Shown piece by piece: positions 15,627 to 25,079 of a stretch of 43,376 nt of DNA; positions within the stretch are counted from its first letter, which is position 1; each line of letters begins with the position of its first letter. Under the pieces are notes generated by a model, which saw only the letters and a list, made by a program, of their open reading frames with translations, was not told where the DNA came from and made no database searches. The translations under genes and the position numbers were made by a program. Source of the stretch: Chloracidobacterium sp. (lineage in GTDB: Bacteria; Acidobacteriota; Blastocatellia; Pyrinomonadales; Pyrinomonadaceae); NCBI GenBank assembly GCA_025362075.1, contig JANYIL010000135.1, positions 1 to 43,376 on the forward strand. The letters are read 5' to 3'.

Positions 15627-18302
15627 CTATTTCGCGACCCAGCCCGGCAGCGTCTGCGGCCATACGGTTGTCAGGCCGCCGATGATCTCGACGGGCTTTG
15701 ACTCGATCTTGACCGATCCGCTTGTGAGCCCTTTTCGGGCGGCGGTTACGGTGATCGTTCCGGGCTTCAGCGTCGAGCGAACGGCCACGCGGTTGATGCC
15801 GCATTCGGTATCGAGAAAAAGGTTGTTTGTCGAATCGAGCTTTGCCGCGTTAAATCCACCGCGCCAGACCGTCGGCCCCGTGACGGTGAAATCAACCCTC
15901 GCTTCATCGGTCGGCAAACGCCGGCCTTTGGCGTCCACGACCTCAAAATCGATAAGAGCGACGTCGCTGCCGTCCGCCTGCAAACCCTGCGGACCCGTGT
16001 GAACCGTGACCTTTATGGCAGCCGCCTCGCCGGCGGTCTCGATCACCTGCTGTGCGACGACCTTTCCGCCTTTGGTCGCCACGGCTTTGATAGTGCCCGG
16101 TGCGAAGGCGACATCCGGGAACGCGTAGATAAATCCCGTTGGGATGCCTGCGGACGGATCGTCCAGTTTTACATTCGGATTGCCCGCGTCGATAAAATCG
16201 GCCGTTTTGGTCTGCACACCGATCGATTTACCATTAACAAACAGCTCAACCGTGTCGCAATGCGAAGCGGCGACATACACCGTTTTCTTTGTGCCGGCGG
16301 GATAGGTCCAGTGACCGATGATCGAGAGGTCTGCCCTTTCGTTTTGCATTACGCGTGAAACGTAATATATCGGTTTGGGAATTCGCACTCCGTCCACCTT
16401 GCCGCTGACTCGAAGAACATAGCTTCCCTGCTGACGGCCATCGGCGTCCGAATCGCTAAAGTAGATCGACGCGTAGCCCGACCATTTCGAGTGGGCCGGG
16501 TCGGGGTTGTCGATACGATTGCTCACGTAGGCGTTATACCGAGTCGTCGCGGCGAGGGCAAACGTCTCGGAATTCCAATGCCACGTATCGACCGGGCGTC
16601 CGCCGATGATGCCCGTCTTTGGCGTAAAACCAAAATGCGGCGGCGATTGATCATCCCAGACGTTACGGCCCGCTTCGTCGCGAAAATCCTCGGTCTCGAT
16701 CAGCGGCGCCTTGTCGCGACGCGCAGTGCTGTAGCCGCGAAATATGTCATCACCCGCCAGCTTATCAGTCTGCGGAGCCTGGCCGATCATGACGCCATAA
16801 AATTCGGACATTGGTGTCAATGCCTTGTTCTCCTCAGCAAGATCGTTGTCACGGGAGCCTATCACGCGTCCGCCGTATGGGTCGAGTTCCTTTCGCAGGG
16901 CGACCATTTGGTTCATTTGTTCGGGTGTGACGATCGTATTACCGGCTTCCCAAAAGAAAATGCTCGGGTTATTCCGGTAATAGATCATCGTGTCCCGCAT
17001 CACCTCGGCCCGCTGCTCCCATTGCCGTCCGGTCACGAGCTTTTCTTTATCGCCGGCGGGTGCAACCTGCACGATGCCGAGCCGGTCGCAGGCGTCAACA
17101 TCTGCCCGCTGCGGAGCCACGTGCATCCAACGCACGTAATTTCCATTGCTCTCACGGAGCTGTGTCAACGTATAATCATGCATCCAGTTAGGATACGCAC
17201 CGCCGAGTCCGGGCCAGTCGTTTGCCGAACGCTGTGCGTACCCGGTGAGCCACACAAATCGACCGTTCAGCCACACGCCGCCCTTACCGGCTCCGCCCTT
17301 GAATTCGGTCTTTCGAAATCCGGTAGTCGTATTTACAACATCAACCACCTTGCCCGCGACCGAGAGGACCGAATAGACGTGATACAGATAAGGGTCGTTT
17401 ACGTCCCAAAAGCGCGCGTCCGTCAGCGTGCCCGAAGCCTTAAAAACCTCCGCCTGTCCTGCCACGAGATCTGAAGTATTGCCCTCCAATTTGGCTTTCA
17501 CGACGCCATTTGCATCCACAACAATGGCGGACAGCGTGATCGATGCGTAATCTCCCGTCGCGTTGACCACCTCGGACTCGACGTTTATCTCGGCTGTCTT
17601 TTTTGTCAGATCGATCGCCTCGGGGTAAATGTACACGCCGCTCGTTTTGAGATTTTCGTAGATCGGCAGCGTTTGATAGATCCTGTCCGTTATGACGAGC
17701 GAAGCGTTGCGGTTGAGGCCGCCGAAATTAGGGTTGAAATCTTTTGAGTTCCACTGAAACGGCGTCCCGGTCGCCTCTTCCTTATAATCCGTGCTGTTGT
17801 CGGCTTTAACGGCGAGGACGTTGTCTTGGCCGCCAAATTTGACGAGGTTGGTGATGTCGAAGCCAAACGCCGTGACGCCGTTCTCATATTTGCCGATGGG
17901 TTTGCCGTTCAGATAGAAACGTCCCGCCTGCCGCATGCCTTCGAATGTGAGGAATATCTTTTTGCCGTCCGCATTCGCGGGCAGCTTAAAATGTTTGCGA
18001 TACCAGCCGATGCCAAACCTTTTCTCCCCAACATCACCGCTGCCGTGGCTGATGTAGGCACGATATGTGTCAATGTCGTTCCAGGTATGCGGCAGGCTGA
18101 CGCTATCCCATTTCGCATCGCCGAATTCCGGTTTTTCGGCTCCGGGGACGTCGCCAAAGACGAATTTCCATCCGGGATTAAAGTTATAGGCTGCGCGATT
18201 CGACGCAGGTGCCTGAAATACCGGAACCGAGGCTGTGGCATCGCCAATACTAAAAACAAGGAGCGCCGCAACGATTGCGAGCGAAGAAAATGGGCTTTTC
18301 AT
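15627..18302 (-). CDS. Secreted glycoside hydrolase family 2 protein
   Basis: An 891-residue exported protein with a signal peptide at residues 1-25 (SSLAIVAALLVFSIGDATAS). It has the GH2 sugar-binding jelly roll (about 35-215, with FNPGWKFVFGD, VSLPHTWND, GIGWYRKHF and FEGMRQAGRFYLNGKPIG), an immunoglobulin-like domain (220-330), a TIM barrel (about 335-620, GVWLNGRFVWLTGYAQRS, HDYTLTQLRESNGNYVRWMHV), and C-terminal DUF4982/Ig-like modules (680-891). It probably hydrolyses beta-galactosides, beta-glucuronides or beta-mannosides in the periplasm. In GH2 enzymes the acid/base Glu normally follows Asn in a GNE motif after the PSI..W strand; here the site near 16935 reads FWEAGNTIV, with Thr in that place. 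The start at 18302 has AAGGTG about 10 bases upstream; the open frame to 18335 would overlap the upstream gene. Confidence 0.85.
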   Translation of the reverse strand: MKSPFSSLAIVAALLVFSIGDATASVPVFQAPASNRAAYNFNPGWKFVFGDVPGAEKPEFGDAKWDSVSLPHTWNDIDTYRAYISHGSGDVGEKRFGIGWYRKHFKLPANADGKKIFLTFEGMRQAGRFYLNGKPIGKYENGVTAFGFDITNLVKFGGQDNVLAVKADNSTDYKEEATGTPFQWNSKDFNPNFGGLNRNASLVITDRIYQTLPIYENLKTSGVYIYPEAIDLTKKTAEINVESEVVNATGDYASITLSAIVVDANGVVKAKLEGNTSDLVAGQAEVFKASGTLTDARFWDVNDPYLYHVYSVLSVAGKVVDVVNTTTGFRKTEFKGGAGKGGVWLNGRFVWLTGYAQRSANDWPGLGGAYPNWMHDYTLTQLRESNGNYVRWMHVAPQRADVDACDRLGIVQVAPAGDKEKLVTGRQWEQRAEVMRDTMIYYRNNPSIFFWEAGNTIVTPEQMNQMVALRKELDPYGGRVIGSRDNDLAEENKALTPMSEFYGVMIGQAPQTDKLAGDDIFRGYSTARRDKAPLIETEDFRDEAGRNVWDDQSPPHFGFTPKTGIIGGRPVDTWHWNSETFALAATTRYNAYVSNRIDNPDPAHSKWSGYASIYFSDSDADGRQQGSYVLRVSGKVDGVRIPKPIYYVSRVMQNERADLSIIGHWTYPAGTKKTVYVAASHCDTVELFVNGKSIGVQTKTADFIDAGNPNVKLDDPSAGIPTGFIYAFPDVAFAPGTIKAVATKGGKVVAQQVIETAGEAAAIKVTVHTGPQGLQADGSDVALIDFEVVDAKGRRLPTDEARVDFTVTGPTVWRGGFNAAKLDSTNNLFLDTECGINRVAVRSTLKPGTITVTAARKGLTSGSVKIESKPVEIIGGLTTVWPQTLPGWVAK

Positions 18303-18331
18303 GATTGTTTTCACCTTAATTGATAACAATA

Positions 18332-19894
18332 TCAAGTCCAGTAATTACGGTCTAGTGAGCGGTAGTTAATCGCTTCACTGAGGTGAGTTGGCTGAATGTT
18401 TTCGCTGCCCTCAAGATCGGCTATCGTGCGCGAAACTTTCAGGATACGGTCGTGGGCTCGAGCGGACAGGCCCTGCCGCAGCATGGCTTTTTCAAGCAGT
18501 TCTTCGCTTTGATCGTCGAGCGCACAATAGGTGCGGATCTGTTTCGGCGTCATCGACGAATTGGAAAATCCGTCTCCCGCAAATCTCGCAAGTTGTAGAT
18601 CGCGCGCCCGCATCACTCGGTCTCGGATAACGGCCGAGCTGTCACCATCGGCCACGCCTTTGCCGCGAAGCTCATTAAATTTCACCGCCGGCACATCAAT
18701 ATGAATATCGATGCGGTCCATCAGCGGCCCGGATATCTTGCCGACATAGCGCTGTATCTGCATCGGCGAACAATTGCACGTCCGTGACGAGCCAAAATAT
18801 CCGCATGGGCACGGATTCATCGAAGCAACCAGCGTAAACGCGGCTGGAAACGTCAGCGATGTCGCGGCCCGCGAGATGGTCACGTCCTTGTCCTCCATCG
18901 GCTGACGCAGGACTTCGAGAACGCTGCGGTCGAATTCGGGCAGTTCGTCGAGAAACAGGACGCCCAGATGCGCGAGCGAAACCTCGCCGGGTTTTGGTAT
19001 CGAGCCGCCGCCGATCAGCCCGGCTTGAGAAACGGTATGGTGCGGCGATTTGAAGGGGCGCTCAACGATCAATCCGGTCGTGCCGGTTAGCCCCGCGACA
19101 GAATGGATCTTCGTTATTTCGATCGCCTCTTCAAACTCAAGCGGCGGCAGGATCGTCGGCAGACGCTTTGCGAGCATCGTCTTGCCAGACCCCGGCGGCC
19201 CGATGAACAGGATGTTGTGCCCGCCCGCACTTGCAACCTCGAGTGCGCGTTTCGCCGTCTGCTGGCCACGCACTTCATTAAAATCGACGCGGTATTTATT
19301 CTCACGCGATTTCAGCACGGAAAGATCGAGCTTAAGCGGCGCGACCCGCGTCGGACGGCCCGTTTGCAGGTCCTCGGCCAGTCCGGCGGCCGTTCGCAGA
19401 TCGCGAACCGGATACACATTTACCCCCTCGACAACCGCTGCCTCGGTTGCGTTTTCCTCTGGCAGCAACAGATTTTTAACGCCTATTTCCCGCGCCTTGA
19501 GAGCTATCGACAACGCCCCTCGCACGGGGCGCACACGCCCGTCAAGCGATAGTTCACCAACGCTAATTGTGTTCTCCAGACTATCAATGCCGAGATCCCC
19601 CGCCGCTCCGAGAATCCCCAGTGCCATCGGCAGATCGAACGCCGCTCCCTCTTTTCGAACGTCGGCCGGTGCGAGATTTATAGTCGTTTTATGAAATGGA
19701 AAGAAGTATTTGCTGTTGGTAATCGCCGCCCGAACGCGTTCGCGCGATTCGCGGATCGCCGTGTCGGGCAGCCCCACGATCATAAAAGGCGGCGGCGAAT
19801 CAGCCTCCTTCGACACCGGCTGCAAATTAACTTCGATATCGACGATCAACGCATCAATTCCGTAAACGGTCGCCGACTGTGAAAGGAAGAGCAT
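18332..19894 (-). CDS. comM: ComM/YifB-family AAA+ ATPase (Mg-chelatase-like)
   Basis: A 520-residue protein, the usual length for the family. The N-terminal Lon-like/ChlI domain (1-180) includes [21 protein letters not shown] and [17 protein letters not shown]. The AAA+ core has Walker A GPPGSGKT at 232-239, Walker B VLFLDE at 312-317, and the Cys-rich [17 protein letters not shown] stretch at 359-375, followed by the C-terminal Mg_chelatase_C helix bundle. ComM is a hexameric helicase that drives branch migration during natural transformation in Vibrio/Acinetobacter; a recombination role is inferred here from family. The GH2 gene starts 30 bases downstream of its stop. No other competence gene is in the window. 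Confidence 0.93.
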   Translation of the reverse strand: MLFLSQSATVYGIDALIVDIEVNLQPVSKEADSPPPFMIVGLPDTAIRESRERVRAAITNSKYFFPFHKTTINLAPADVRKEGAAFDLPMALGILGAAGDLGIDSLENTISVGELSLDGRVRPVRGALSIALKAREIGVKNLLLPEENATEAAVVEGVNVYPVRDLRTAAGLAEDLQTGRPTRVAPLKLDLSVLKSRENKYRVDFNEVRGQQTAKRALEVASAGGHNILFIGPPGSGKTMLAKRLPTILPPLEFEEAIEITKIHSVAGLTGTTGLIVERPFKSPHHTVSQAGLIGGGSIPKPGEVSLAHLGVLFLDELPEFDRSVLEVLRQPMEDKDVTISRAATSLTFPAAFTLVASMNPCPCGYFGSSRTCNCSPMQIQRYVGKISGPLMDRIDIHIDVPAVKFNELRGKGVADGDSSAVIRDRVMRARDLQLARFAGDGFSNSSMTPKQIRTYCALDDQSEELLEKAMLRQGLSARAHDRILKVSRTIADLEGSENIQPTHLSEAINYRSLDRNYWT

Positions 19895-20118
19895 AGGCCA
19901 ATTACCTGTTAGAAAGTTATTTCGGAAATTTTATCTCATTTCCGCCGGAAAGAGAAAATGCGGCGCCGAACGACTAATGCCTTTGCCGGGGAATAAATAG
20001 TCGGACCGCAAGGAATTGTACTATTGAGAACAAATGCAATGTTTTAAATCGCGCCGGTTTGATGCTAATGTTCATTATAGATAGGCAGACGAGGGTTTAC
20101 GCCGCTGACGAGGAATTG

Positions 20119-20745
20119 ATGAGAGATATTATTACTAACCTGGCCTTATTTTTGGTGCTCGCGATCGTATTTTCCAGTTTTAACGGATGCAAGGGCACCC
20201 AACAGGCAGCGAGCAATGGCAACACTAACACTGCCGTGGCCAACACCAACACGAATGCTCAAAAACCCGACTCAAAGAGCTCGGATTATCCGCCTCTCGT
20301 ATCTGGTATCGCCGATGGCGAAATCCAGCTTCTGGACGGAACGGTCACCAAGGCCTCGGATCACAAGGGCAAGGTCGTTTTGCTTAATCTATGGGGCATC
20401 TGGTGTGGGCCGTGCCGCGACGAGATGCCGCATCTGGCACAGTTACAGGCGGCTTACGGTGAGAAAGGTTTCGAGGTCATCGGCCTCAATATCGGCAACC
20501 GTGACGGCGGGCCTGAGGATTTCGGAGCGATCAAGGCGTTTGGCGAGCAGATGAAGCTCAATTACACGCTCGGGCGAATCTCAAACGCAACGACCGCGCA
20601 ATTTTACAAGCTCTCACGACAGGAGGCCGTCCCCCAGACCGTGCTCGTCGATCGCGACGGTCATCTGCGCGGTCTATTTATCGGCGGAGGGGCGAAGGTG
20701 ATCGCCTCGATGACACAAACTGTTGACAAGGTAATGGCCGAATGA
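20119..20745 (+). CDS. TlpA/ResA-like thioredoxin-fold lipoprotein
   Basis: A 208-residue exported protein. A hydrophobic signal (about 5-20) leads to Cys24 in a FNGC context that may act as a lipobox, although Asn at -2 makes it weak. A low-complexity Asn/Thr linker (about 28-50: GNTNTAVANTNTN) follows, then an AhpC/TSA-thioredoxin domain with GKVVLLNLWGIWCGPC, catalytic CGPC at 96-99, and the cis-Pro region AVPQTVLVDRDG. It probably reduces disulfides or serves cytochrome maturation or redox homeostasis outside the inner membrane. The start at 20119 has GACGAGGA just upstream; an earlier in-frame ATG at 20059 would add 20 residues before the signal. It is convergent with the NFACT-R gene and shares a terminator-like hairpin with it. 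Confidence 0.85.
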   Translation: MRDIITNLALFLVLAIVFSSFNGCKGTQQAASNGNTNTAVANTNTNAQKPDSKSSDYPPLVSGIADGEIQLLDGTVTKASDHKGKVVLLNLWGIWCGPCRDEMPHLAQLQAAYGEKGFEVIGLNIGNRDGGPEDFGAIKAFGEQMKLNYTLGRISNATTAQFYKLSRQEAVPQTVLVDRDGHLRGLFIGGGAKVIASMTQTVDKVMAE

Positions 20746-20756
20746 AAAAGATTCGA

Positions 20757-20820
20757 GTTCCAAGTTTCTAGTTCCGAGTTTTCGGATTTAACTCGGAGAT
20801 CGTAACTAGAAACTCGGAAC
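20757..20820. terminator. Long hairpin shared by two convergent genes
   Basis: A 17-base arm at 20757-20773 pairs with 20804-20820 with a single mismatch. Inside it a second stem, CCGAGTT with AACTCGG, nests (20774-20780 with 20790-20796). The hairpin lies between the TlpA-like stop (20745) and the convergent NFACT-R stop (20806), and its right arm supplies the last codons and the TAG stop of the latter. It probably ends transcription in both directions. It also looks like a mobile intergenic repeat unit. Confidence 0.6.
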
Positions 20821-21702
20821 TTTCGGCTCGACGAGAATCGTCTTAAAACTCGCCAAGCTCACCAAACCCGGCGCCCCTCTCTTTGGTTTGTTCACAAATT
20901 TCCTGAGCGTGTAATGGACCGCCGCCTTCGTTTGCGACCGGCCGCTGCTGTAAAAGGCAGCTAGCTGAGCCGCTTCGAGCAGCGTTTTGTTTGGGATCTC
21001 TTTACGTCCCGCATTTCGTATCACGACATGTGACCCCGGATAATCCGCCGCGTGCATCCACGTATCGAGCGACCGAGCCACGCGGAATGTCAGATAGTCG
21101 TTATCCGTCGCCTTTTTTCCTACTAATATTTCGAATCCATCCGTCGACATGAAACGCCTCGCTCCGTTGAATTCGATCTCACGCTTTTTCTTTCGCGCGA
21201 TCGCGATCGGCTTTCGCGGCGGAGCGAGCAATGATTTTAGGTATTCCTCGTTTCCCTCGGCGATGGCCGAATCTATCAGATCGAGCTTTTCCGTCGCGGC
21301 CGCAAGCTTTTGATTAACAATAGCCATCCGTTCGTTAATTACCTGACTGCCGTTTCGCGCCTTAACATAACGGCGAAAATATCCCTCGGCGATCTCGCTG
21401 AGCTGCTTATTCGATTCGCCCTCGATCTCGATGAGCGGAACCGTCTCATCGAAATAATCAGTAACGCGAATGATGTCGCCGAAGCGTTCCGCAGTGTGGA
21501 CATTTGCCAGAAGCAGGTCACCGTATCGCTTCCAACGCTTAGCGTCGCCATGTCTTGCGAGGTCGGCGTTCAAATTGTCGATCAACCTACTATGCTTCCG
21601 GATCTCTCCGACCGCCTTTCGCCGCACGGTTGCCGCCAATTGATCGAATTGGGCTGTTGCCTCAGTGTTTGGTGGTTTAGCTCCGGGCGGCTGGGTGCTC
21701 AT
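20806..21702 (-). CDS. NFACT-R domain protein lacking NFACT-N (RqcH-related)
   Basis: A 298-residue protein. Residues about 20-180 are charged, helical coiled-coil like the middle domain of RqcH/NEMF (HSRLIDNLNADLARHGDAKRWKRYGDLLLANV, then DYFDETVPLIEIE). Residues about 185-290 form the NFACT-R (DUF814) RNA-binding domain, with RRFMSTDGFEILVGKKATDNDYLTFRVA, DTWMHAADYPGSHVVIRN and IPNKTLLEAAQLAAFYSSGR. Full RqcH proteins are about 550-600 residues and begin with an NFACT-N domain that is absent here; the neighbouring upstream gene does not supply it. RqcH binds stalled 50S-peptidyl-tRNA and directs C-terminal alanine tailing. This shorter protein may bind ribosome or tRNA without the full activity. 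The start was chosen at ATG 21702; the frame is open to 21762. Confidence 0.85.
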   Translation of the reverse strand: MSTQPPGAKPPNTEATAQFDQLAATVRRKAVGEIRKHSRLIDNLNADLARHGDAKRWKRYGDLLLANVHTAERFGDIIRVTDYFDETVPLIEIEGESNKQLSEIAEGYFRRYVKARNGSQVINERMAIVNQKLAAATEKLDLIDSAIAEGNEEYLKSLLAPPRKPIAIARKKKREIEFNGARRFMSTDGFEILVGKKATDNDYLTFRVARSLDTWMHAADYPGSHVVIRNAGRKEIPNKTLLEAAQLAAFYSSGRSQTKAAVHYTLRKFVNKPKRGAPGLVSLASFKTILVEPKVPSF

Positions 21703-21780
21703 AGCTTTAAGTTTAGGACATGCGCGAAAAAGCCCAAAGTATCGCAACTTTGGGCCGATCAAATCCAGTTTGTAAAATTC

Positions 21781-23100
21781 TCAAAACTCCCGGACAACGA
21801 TAGTTCCGGAAAGCAGGTCATGGATCGCACGCCTCTCTTCGTTGAAAGGAGCGGTTATAAATCCCGCACCCGCGCAAAGTAGCGAAAGGATGTACATCGA
21901 CGAGCTGATCGCGGCCTGATGCAGCGTCGGGTACTCATTTTCGAGAGCATCGACGACCTCCAACGAGAAAAGCCTCATTCCCATCGACTTGCCAAAAAAG
22001 CCAACGCTGACCGTCATATACAGGAATGAAACGATCGCCCACGTTGCCGCGAAAGTCAGGATGCCCGACGCCGTTGTCCACCGTGCCCCGGCAAACGCAA
22101 AAGGCAAAAGCAGGATTACGGCGGTAAACGCACTAATAATCAGATCGAAAAGCCCGGCGCCAAAACGCATGGAAAACGGAGCCAGATCATCAATCTCATC
22201 TTGATAACCGTCGGTTTCCTCAAATTCGGCGATCTCGGCATGTTCAGCCCTTATACGAATGCGGTTGATCTCGCCAAATTCGGTTGGGACAGCGGCGGAT
22301 GCAGCCTTGACCACAATCTGCTCGGCGGCCTCGATGACCGGCTCCCCGATCTCCTCGACCCGCTCAATCCTTTCGGCGATCGGGGGCAGCTTGTTCGTAT
22401 CGCGCTCTTGCTCGACACGCTGCGGCACTACCAACCTCGGCTTTGGTGGGGCAATTGGCGGGGCTGCGATTCTTGCCGGTGCGGCTGCTGTCCCTGTCGC
22501 GGAGCCACGGCCATTGGGTGCGACAACGTTAAAGGGAAAGGATCGAACCGGTGCCTGCCGCGGGGGCGGCATTTTTTTCGGCGCCTCTGGTTCGGCAAAT
22601 GTTTTTCGGGACTCAGCGATGCGGCGCATTGCATTGGCAACGCGTGGGTCGGTGATCTGAGGCTCGATGATAGGTTCGGGTTGCTGGACGATCTCCGCTT
22701 TAAGCGCGGCACCGCCGTTCGTCGGATATGACTGGCTCGTCGGCGTCGCACCTACGCATTGCCCGCCCTTGCGTTGCTGAACGGCGTTCTGCAACTGTAG
22801 CCGCCAATCCGGTAACGAGGCACTTTTGGTTTGAAACTCGACCAGCGTCGGGCTTGTTTTCGGCGCAACAAGGTCAGACGTAACCTGCTGTTTCGCAATG
22901 GGTTGCGGCCTTACGACGGGTTGCGATGGCGACGGCCGACTCACGGGCAAGGCCGCAGCACGAGCATCAATGCGAGGCGAAACGCCGGGCATTATCTTGC
23001 TCTGAAGCTCCTCGCGGACCGTGTCATTCATCATGGCTCCGCAAGCCGGGCAGATTGAGAGGGTCGGTGCTAAACTCCGATCACATACGGGGCAATTCAT
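21781..23100 (-). CDS. Zinc-ribbon and RDD-domain membrane protein
   Basis: A 439-residue protein. The N-terminal zinc ribbon CPVCDRSL...CPACG uses C3, C6, C17 and C20. A long Pro/Ala/Gln-rich disordered linker follows (about 35-300). The C-terminal RDD domain (about 310-435) has three or so membrane helices, beginning APFSMRFGAGLFDLIISAF and containing GFFGKSMGMRLFSLEVVD. RDD proteins are poorly understood; some affect Na+/H+ antiport. The zinc ribbon probably lies in the cytoplasm. It ends 79 bases upstream of the NFACT-R start, on the same strand, so the two may be cotranscribed. The linker length is unusual. Confidence 0.85.
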   Translation of the reverse strand: MNCPVCDRSLAPTLSICPACGAMMNDTVREELQSKIMPGVSPRIDARAAALPVSRPSPSQPVVRPQPIAKQQVTSDLVAPKTSPTLVEFQTKSASLPDWRLQLQNAVQQRKGGQCVGATPTSQSYPTNGGAALKAEIVQQPEPIIEPQITDPRVANAMRRIAESRKTFAEPEAPKKMPPPRQAPVRSFPFNVVAPNGRGSATGTAAAPARIAAPPIAPPKPRLVVPQRVEQERDTNKLPPIAERIERVEEIGEPVIEAAEQIVVKAASAAVPTEFGEINRIRIRAEHAEIAEFEETDGYQDEIDDLAPFSMRFGAGLFDLIISAFTAVILLLPFAFAGARWTTASGILTFAATWAIVSFLYMTVSVGFFGKSMGMRLFSLEVVDALENEYPTLHQAAISSSMYILSLLCAGAGFITAPFNEERRAIHDLLSGTIVVREF

Positions 23101-23295
23101 AAGGCGTATGTCGAAATTGATGAGATTGTGACTCGAACTTCCAGAAAACTAAGCGATAATATCAGGAGTTACTTTAAGTAGTCAACCCTAAAGCGCACAA
23201 ATCCTTAAATTTTTTATCTTTTTTTTAAGTTTAAGCGCTTTGTGGAAAACTCGCGCCATATGTGGAAAAAGTCGGTTCGATCTCGCGGACTGAAA

Positions 23296-24468
23296 TTATT
23301 GGGAAACTTCGACGTAATCAACCTCTATCGAGTGATTCAACCACCAACCCGCAGGATTGATTTCAAGCCTAAGCTTGTTTTCTGGCAAGTCGGTCGAAAA
23401 TTTCCCGACATTAAATTCCTGTCGCTGCTCATTGTTTATGAAAAACTTCATATTGCCGCTGAATGGCTCATAAACAAGCTTTTGATCGAACCATTTGTCC
23501 CAGATTGGCTCAATTCGCGGGCTTATTTTTCCGGCGGCATAGTCGATGGTTGCGTACGGAACCCCACCGTTTTTTACAAGAAAAAAGCCTTCGGCTTTTT
23601 GTTCTTTCGTATTTCCGTCTGGATACTTGGCTTCATAGTCATAATTTGTGTAGAAAACTCCAAACAATATGGTGTGCCTGATATCGTCTTCGACGAGGCT
23701 CGATGTTTTAGGACTCAAACAAAAATAGCCATGAAAATAAAACTTATCTTTCAGATTTTTGCTGTACGCGATCTTTAGACGGCTTTTAATGGTGATCGGT
23801 TTATTTGGGTCAAATGAAAAATAGTTTGACAAAAGCCGTCCGCAATTGTCAGTTTCCTCAACGACGAGCTTTGCGATTCCATTCTCGATCCTTACCGTCT
23901 TACCCCTCGTCGTCCAGCGAAGGGGGTCGATCTCACGCTCCGAAAAGTCGTCGGCAAAAATAGCCCTGGATTCATACCATGCCAAAACTTCTTTCCCGTT
24001 CCAAAATGCAATCCCAAATATTGCGAGAAGCAAAACAAACCCTAAGCCAAACAAAGCAGGTCTCAATCCTAAACCGCTTATTCGTTTTCGGCTTTCCGAT
24101 TTTAATAAATGCAGCCCCTCAAAAGAATTCGTTGTCGGAGGTGTTTCAAATTTTTTTAAATCCTCGACAAACAGATATCCCTTTGAGCGGATCGTCTTAA
24201 TAAACGTAGGATTCTTAAAATCGTCAACTAATGCTTTTCTGATGTTCGCAATCGATTTATCAACCGAAGAACTCTCAACAAAAATACCATCCCAAATTTT
24301 TTCAATTAATTCGTCGTGCGAACATGGCTTCGGCGCATTTTCGACGAGGTAACGTAATACATCAAAATCCTTGTCCCGAAGCTTGATTACAAAGCCATCC
24401 CGAAAAAGAGTCCGCTTTCCGCAATTTAACGTAAAGCCGGAAAAGGTCCAAGTATTTAACGAATTCAT
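23296..24468 (-). CDS. CadC/ToxR-like membrane transcription regulator with lectin-like ectodomain
   Basis: A 390-residue protein. The N-terminal winged helix of OmpR/PhoB type (about 5-103) shows LRDKDFDVLRYLVENAPKPCSHDELIEKIW, VDKSIANIRKALVDD and the terminal FIKTIRSKGYLFV hairpin. A linker and one membrane helix (about 137-156) follow. The outside domain (about 170-390) has FADDFSEREIDPLRWTTRG at its start and a beta-rich pattern with FINNEQRQEFNVGKF, resembling concanavalin/LamG-like glucanase folds. Such a layout would sense an external ligand, possibly a glycan, and act directly on DNA. The start at 24468 has a clear AAGGAG ribosome binding site. Base composition is lower in GC than in flanking genes. 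The target genes may be the divergent small genes that follow. Confidence 0.8.
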   Translation of the reverse strand: MNSLNTWTFSGFTLNCGKRTLFRDGFVIKLRDKDFDVLRYLVENAPKPCSHDELIEKIWDGIFVESSSVDKSIANIRKALVDDFKNPTFIKTIRSKGYLFVEDLKKFETPPTTNSFEGLHLLKSESRKRISGLGLRPALFGLGFVLLLAIFGIAFWNGKEVLAWYESRAIFADDFSEREIDPLRWTTRGKTVRIENGIAKLVVEETDNCGRLLSNYFSFDPNKPITIKSRLKIAYSKNLKDKFYFHGYFCLSPKTSSLVEDDIRHTILFGVFYTNYDYEAKYPDGNTKEQKAEGFFLVKNGGVPYATIDYAAGKISPRIEPIWDKWFDQKLVYEPFSGNMKFFINNEQRQEFNVGKFSTDLPENKLRLEINPAGWWLNHSIEVDYVEVSQ

Positions 24469-24625
24469 AACGCTCCTTCGCCTGTCGTGCAATCAACAAC
24501 ATTAAAACACAGAAATATGCCTCGTATTTGCTGAATTAATAGATTTCAGGTTCTTTCCAACTAATTTCAGAAACCGACAAGGAAACATATGACATTTTCA
24601 AATAAAGTCCTTTCAACAAACTTCT

Positions 24626-25036
24626 ATGGAAAAAAGAGAGCAATTTATTGTCCGAACGTCTTTCCCACAAGCCTGCAATTATCTGCAAAACGGCTTTTTT
24701 CCTCAGGCGAAAGATGCAGGAATCGGTGCCTGGATTCAGCTATTGTCGCCGAAAATAATCGTTAATGAGCTAAGGCTCTTTAGTATGCTTAAAGTCCTCG
24801 AAAAAAATATGTTTCTAACGATTCAAATCGAAGAAACTCCGAAGTCCGAAAGTGGTTGTAACCTATCGAGTCAGTACAAAATTGCGGAACATGTAAAGAT
24901 CGCTATTCTCGCATTAATTCCGACATGTGGAATTTCCTTCATAGTTGTGCCTCTCGTGGTTTGGGTAAAATCGAATCGATGGAAATCAAATTTTTCAAAA
25001 ACAAGTTTGATTTTAAAGTCTGAATTAGGGACTTGA
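24626..25036 (+). CDS. Hypothetical protein with a C-terminal membrane helix
   Basis: A 136-residue frame with no family I recognise. A single membrane segment is visible at about 90-113 (VKIAILALIPTCGISFIVVPLVVWV), followed by a basic tail, so the N-terminal part would lie on one side of the membrane as a small soluble domain. It lies in the low-GC stretch, divergent from the CadC-like regulator, and ends 43 bases before the next gene on the same strand. Codon use and composition match the neighbouring low-GC genes. No strong ribosome binding site is seen, so this is only a probable gene. Confidence 0.5.
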   Translation: MEKREQFIVRTSFPQACNYLQNGFFPQAKDAGIGAWIQLLSPKIIVNELRLFSMLKVLEKNMFLTIQIEETPKSESGCNLSSQYKIAEHVKIAILALIPTCGISFIVVPLVVWVKSNRWKSNFSKTSLILKSELGT

Positions 25037-25079
25037 ATCGTCAAATGATTCGCCTTAGTGAGCGGAGCGAGAAAATAAT

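Noticed and set aside
16491..17474. A 327-residue plus-strand frame opposite the GH2 gene
   Set aside because: It is antisense to conserved GH2 domains and has no recognisable family features.
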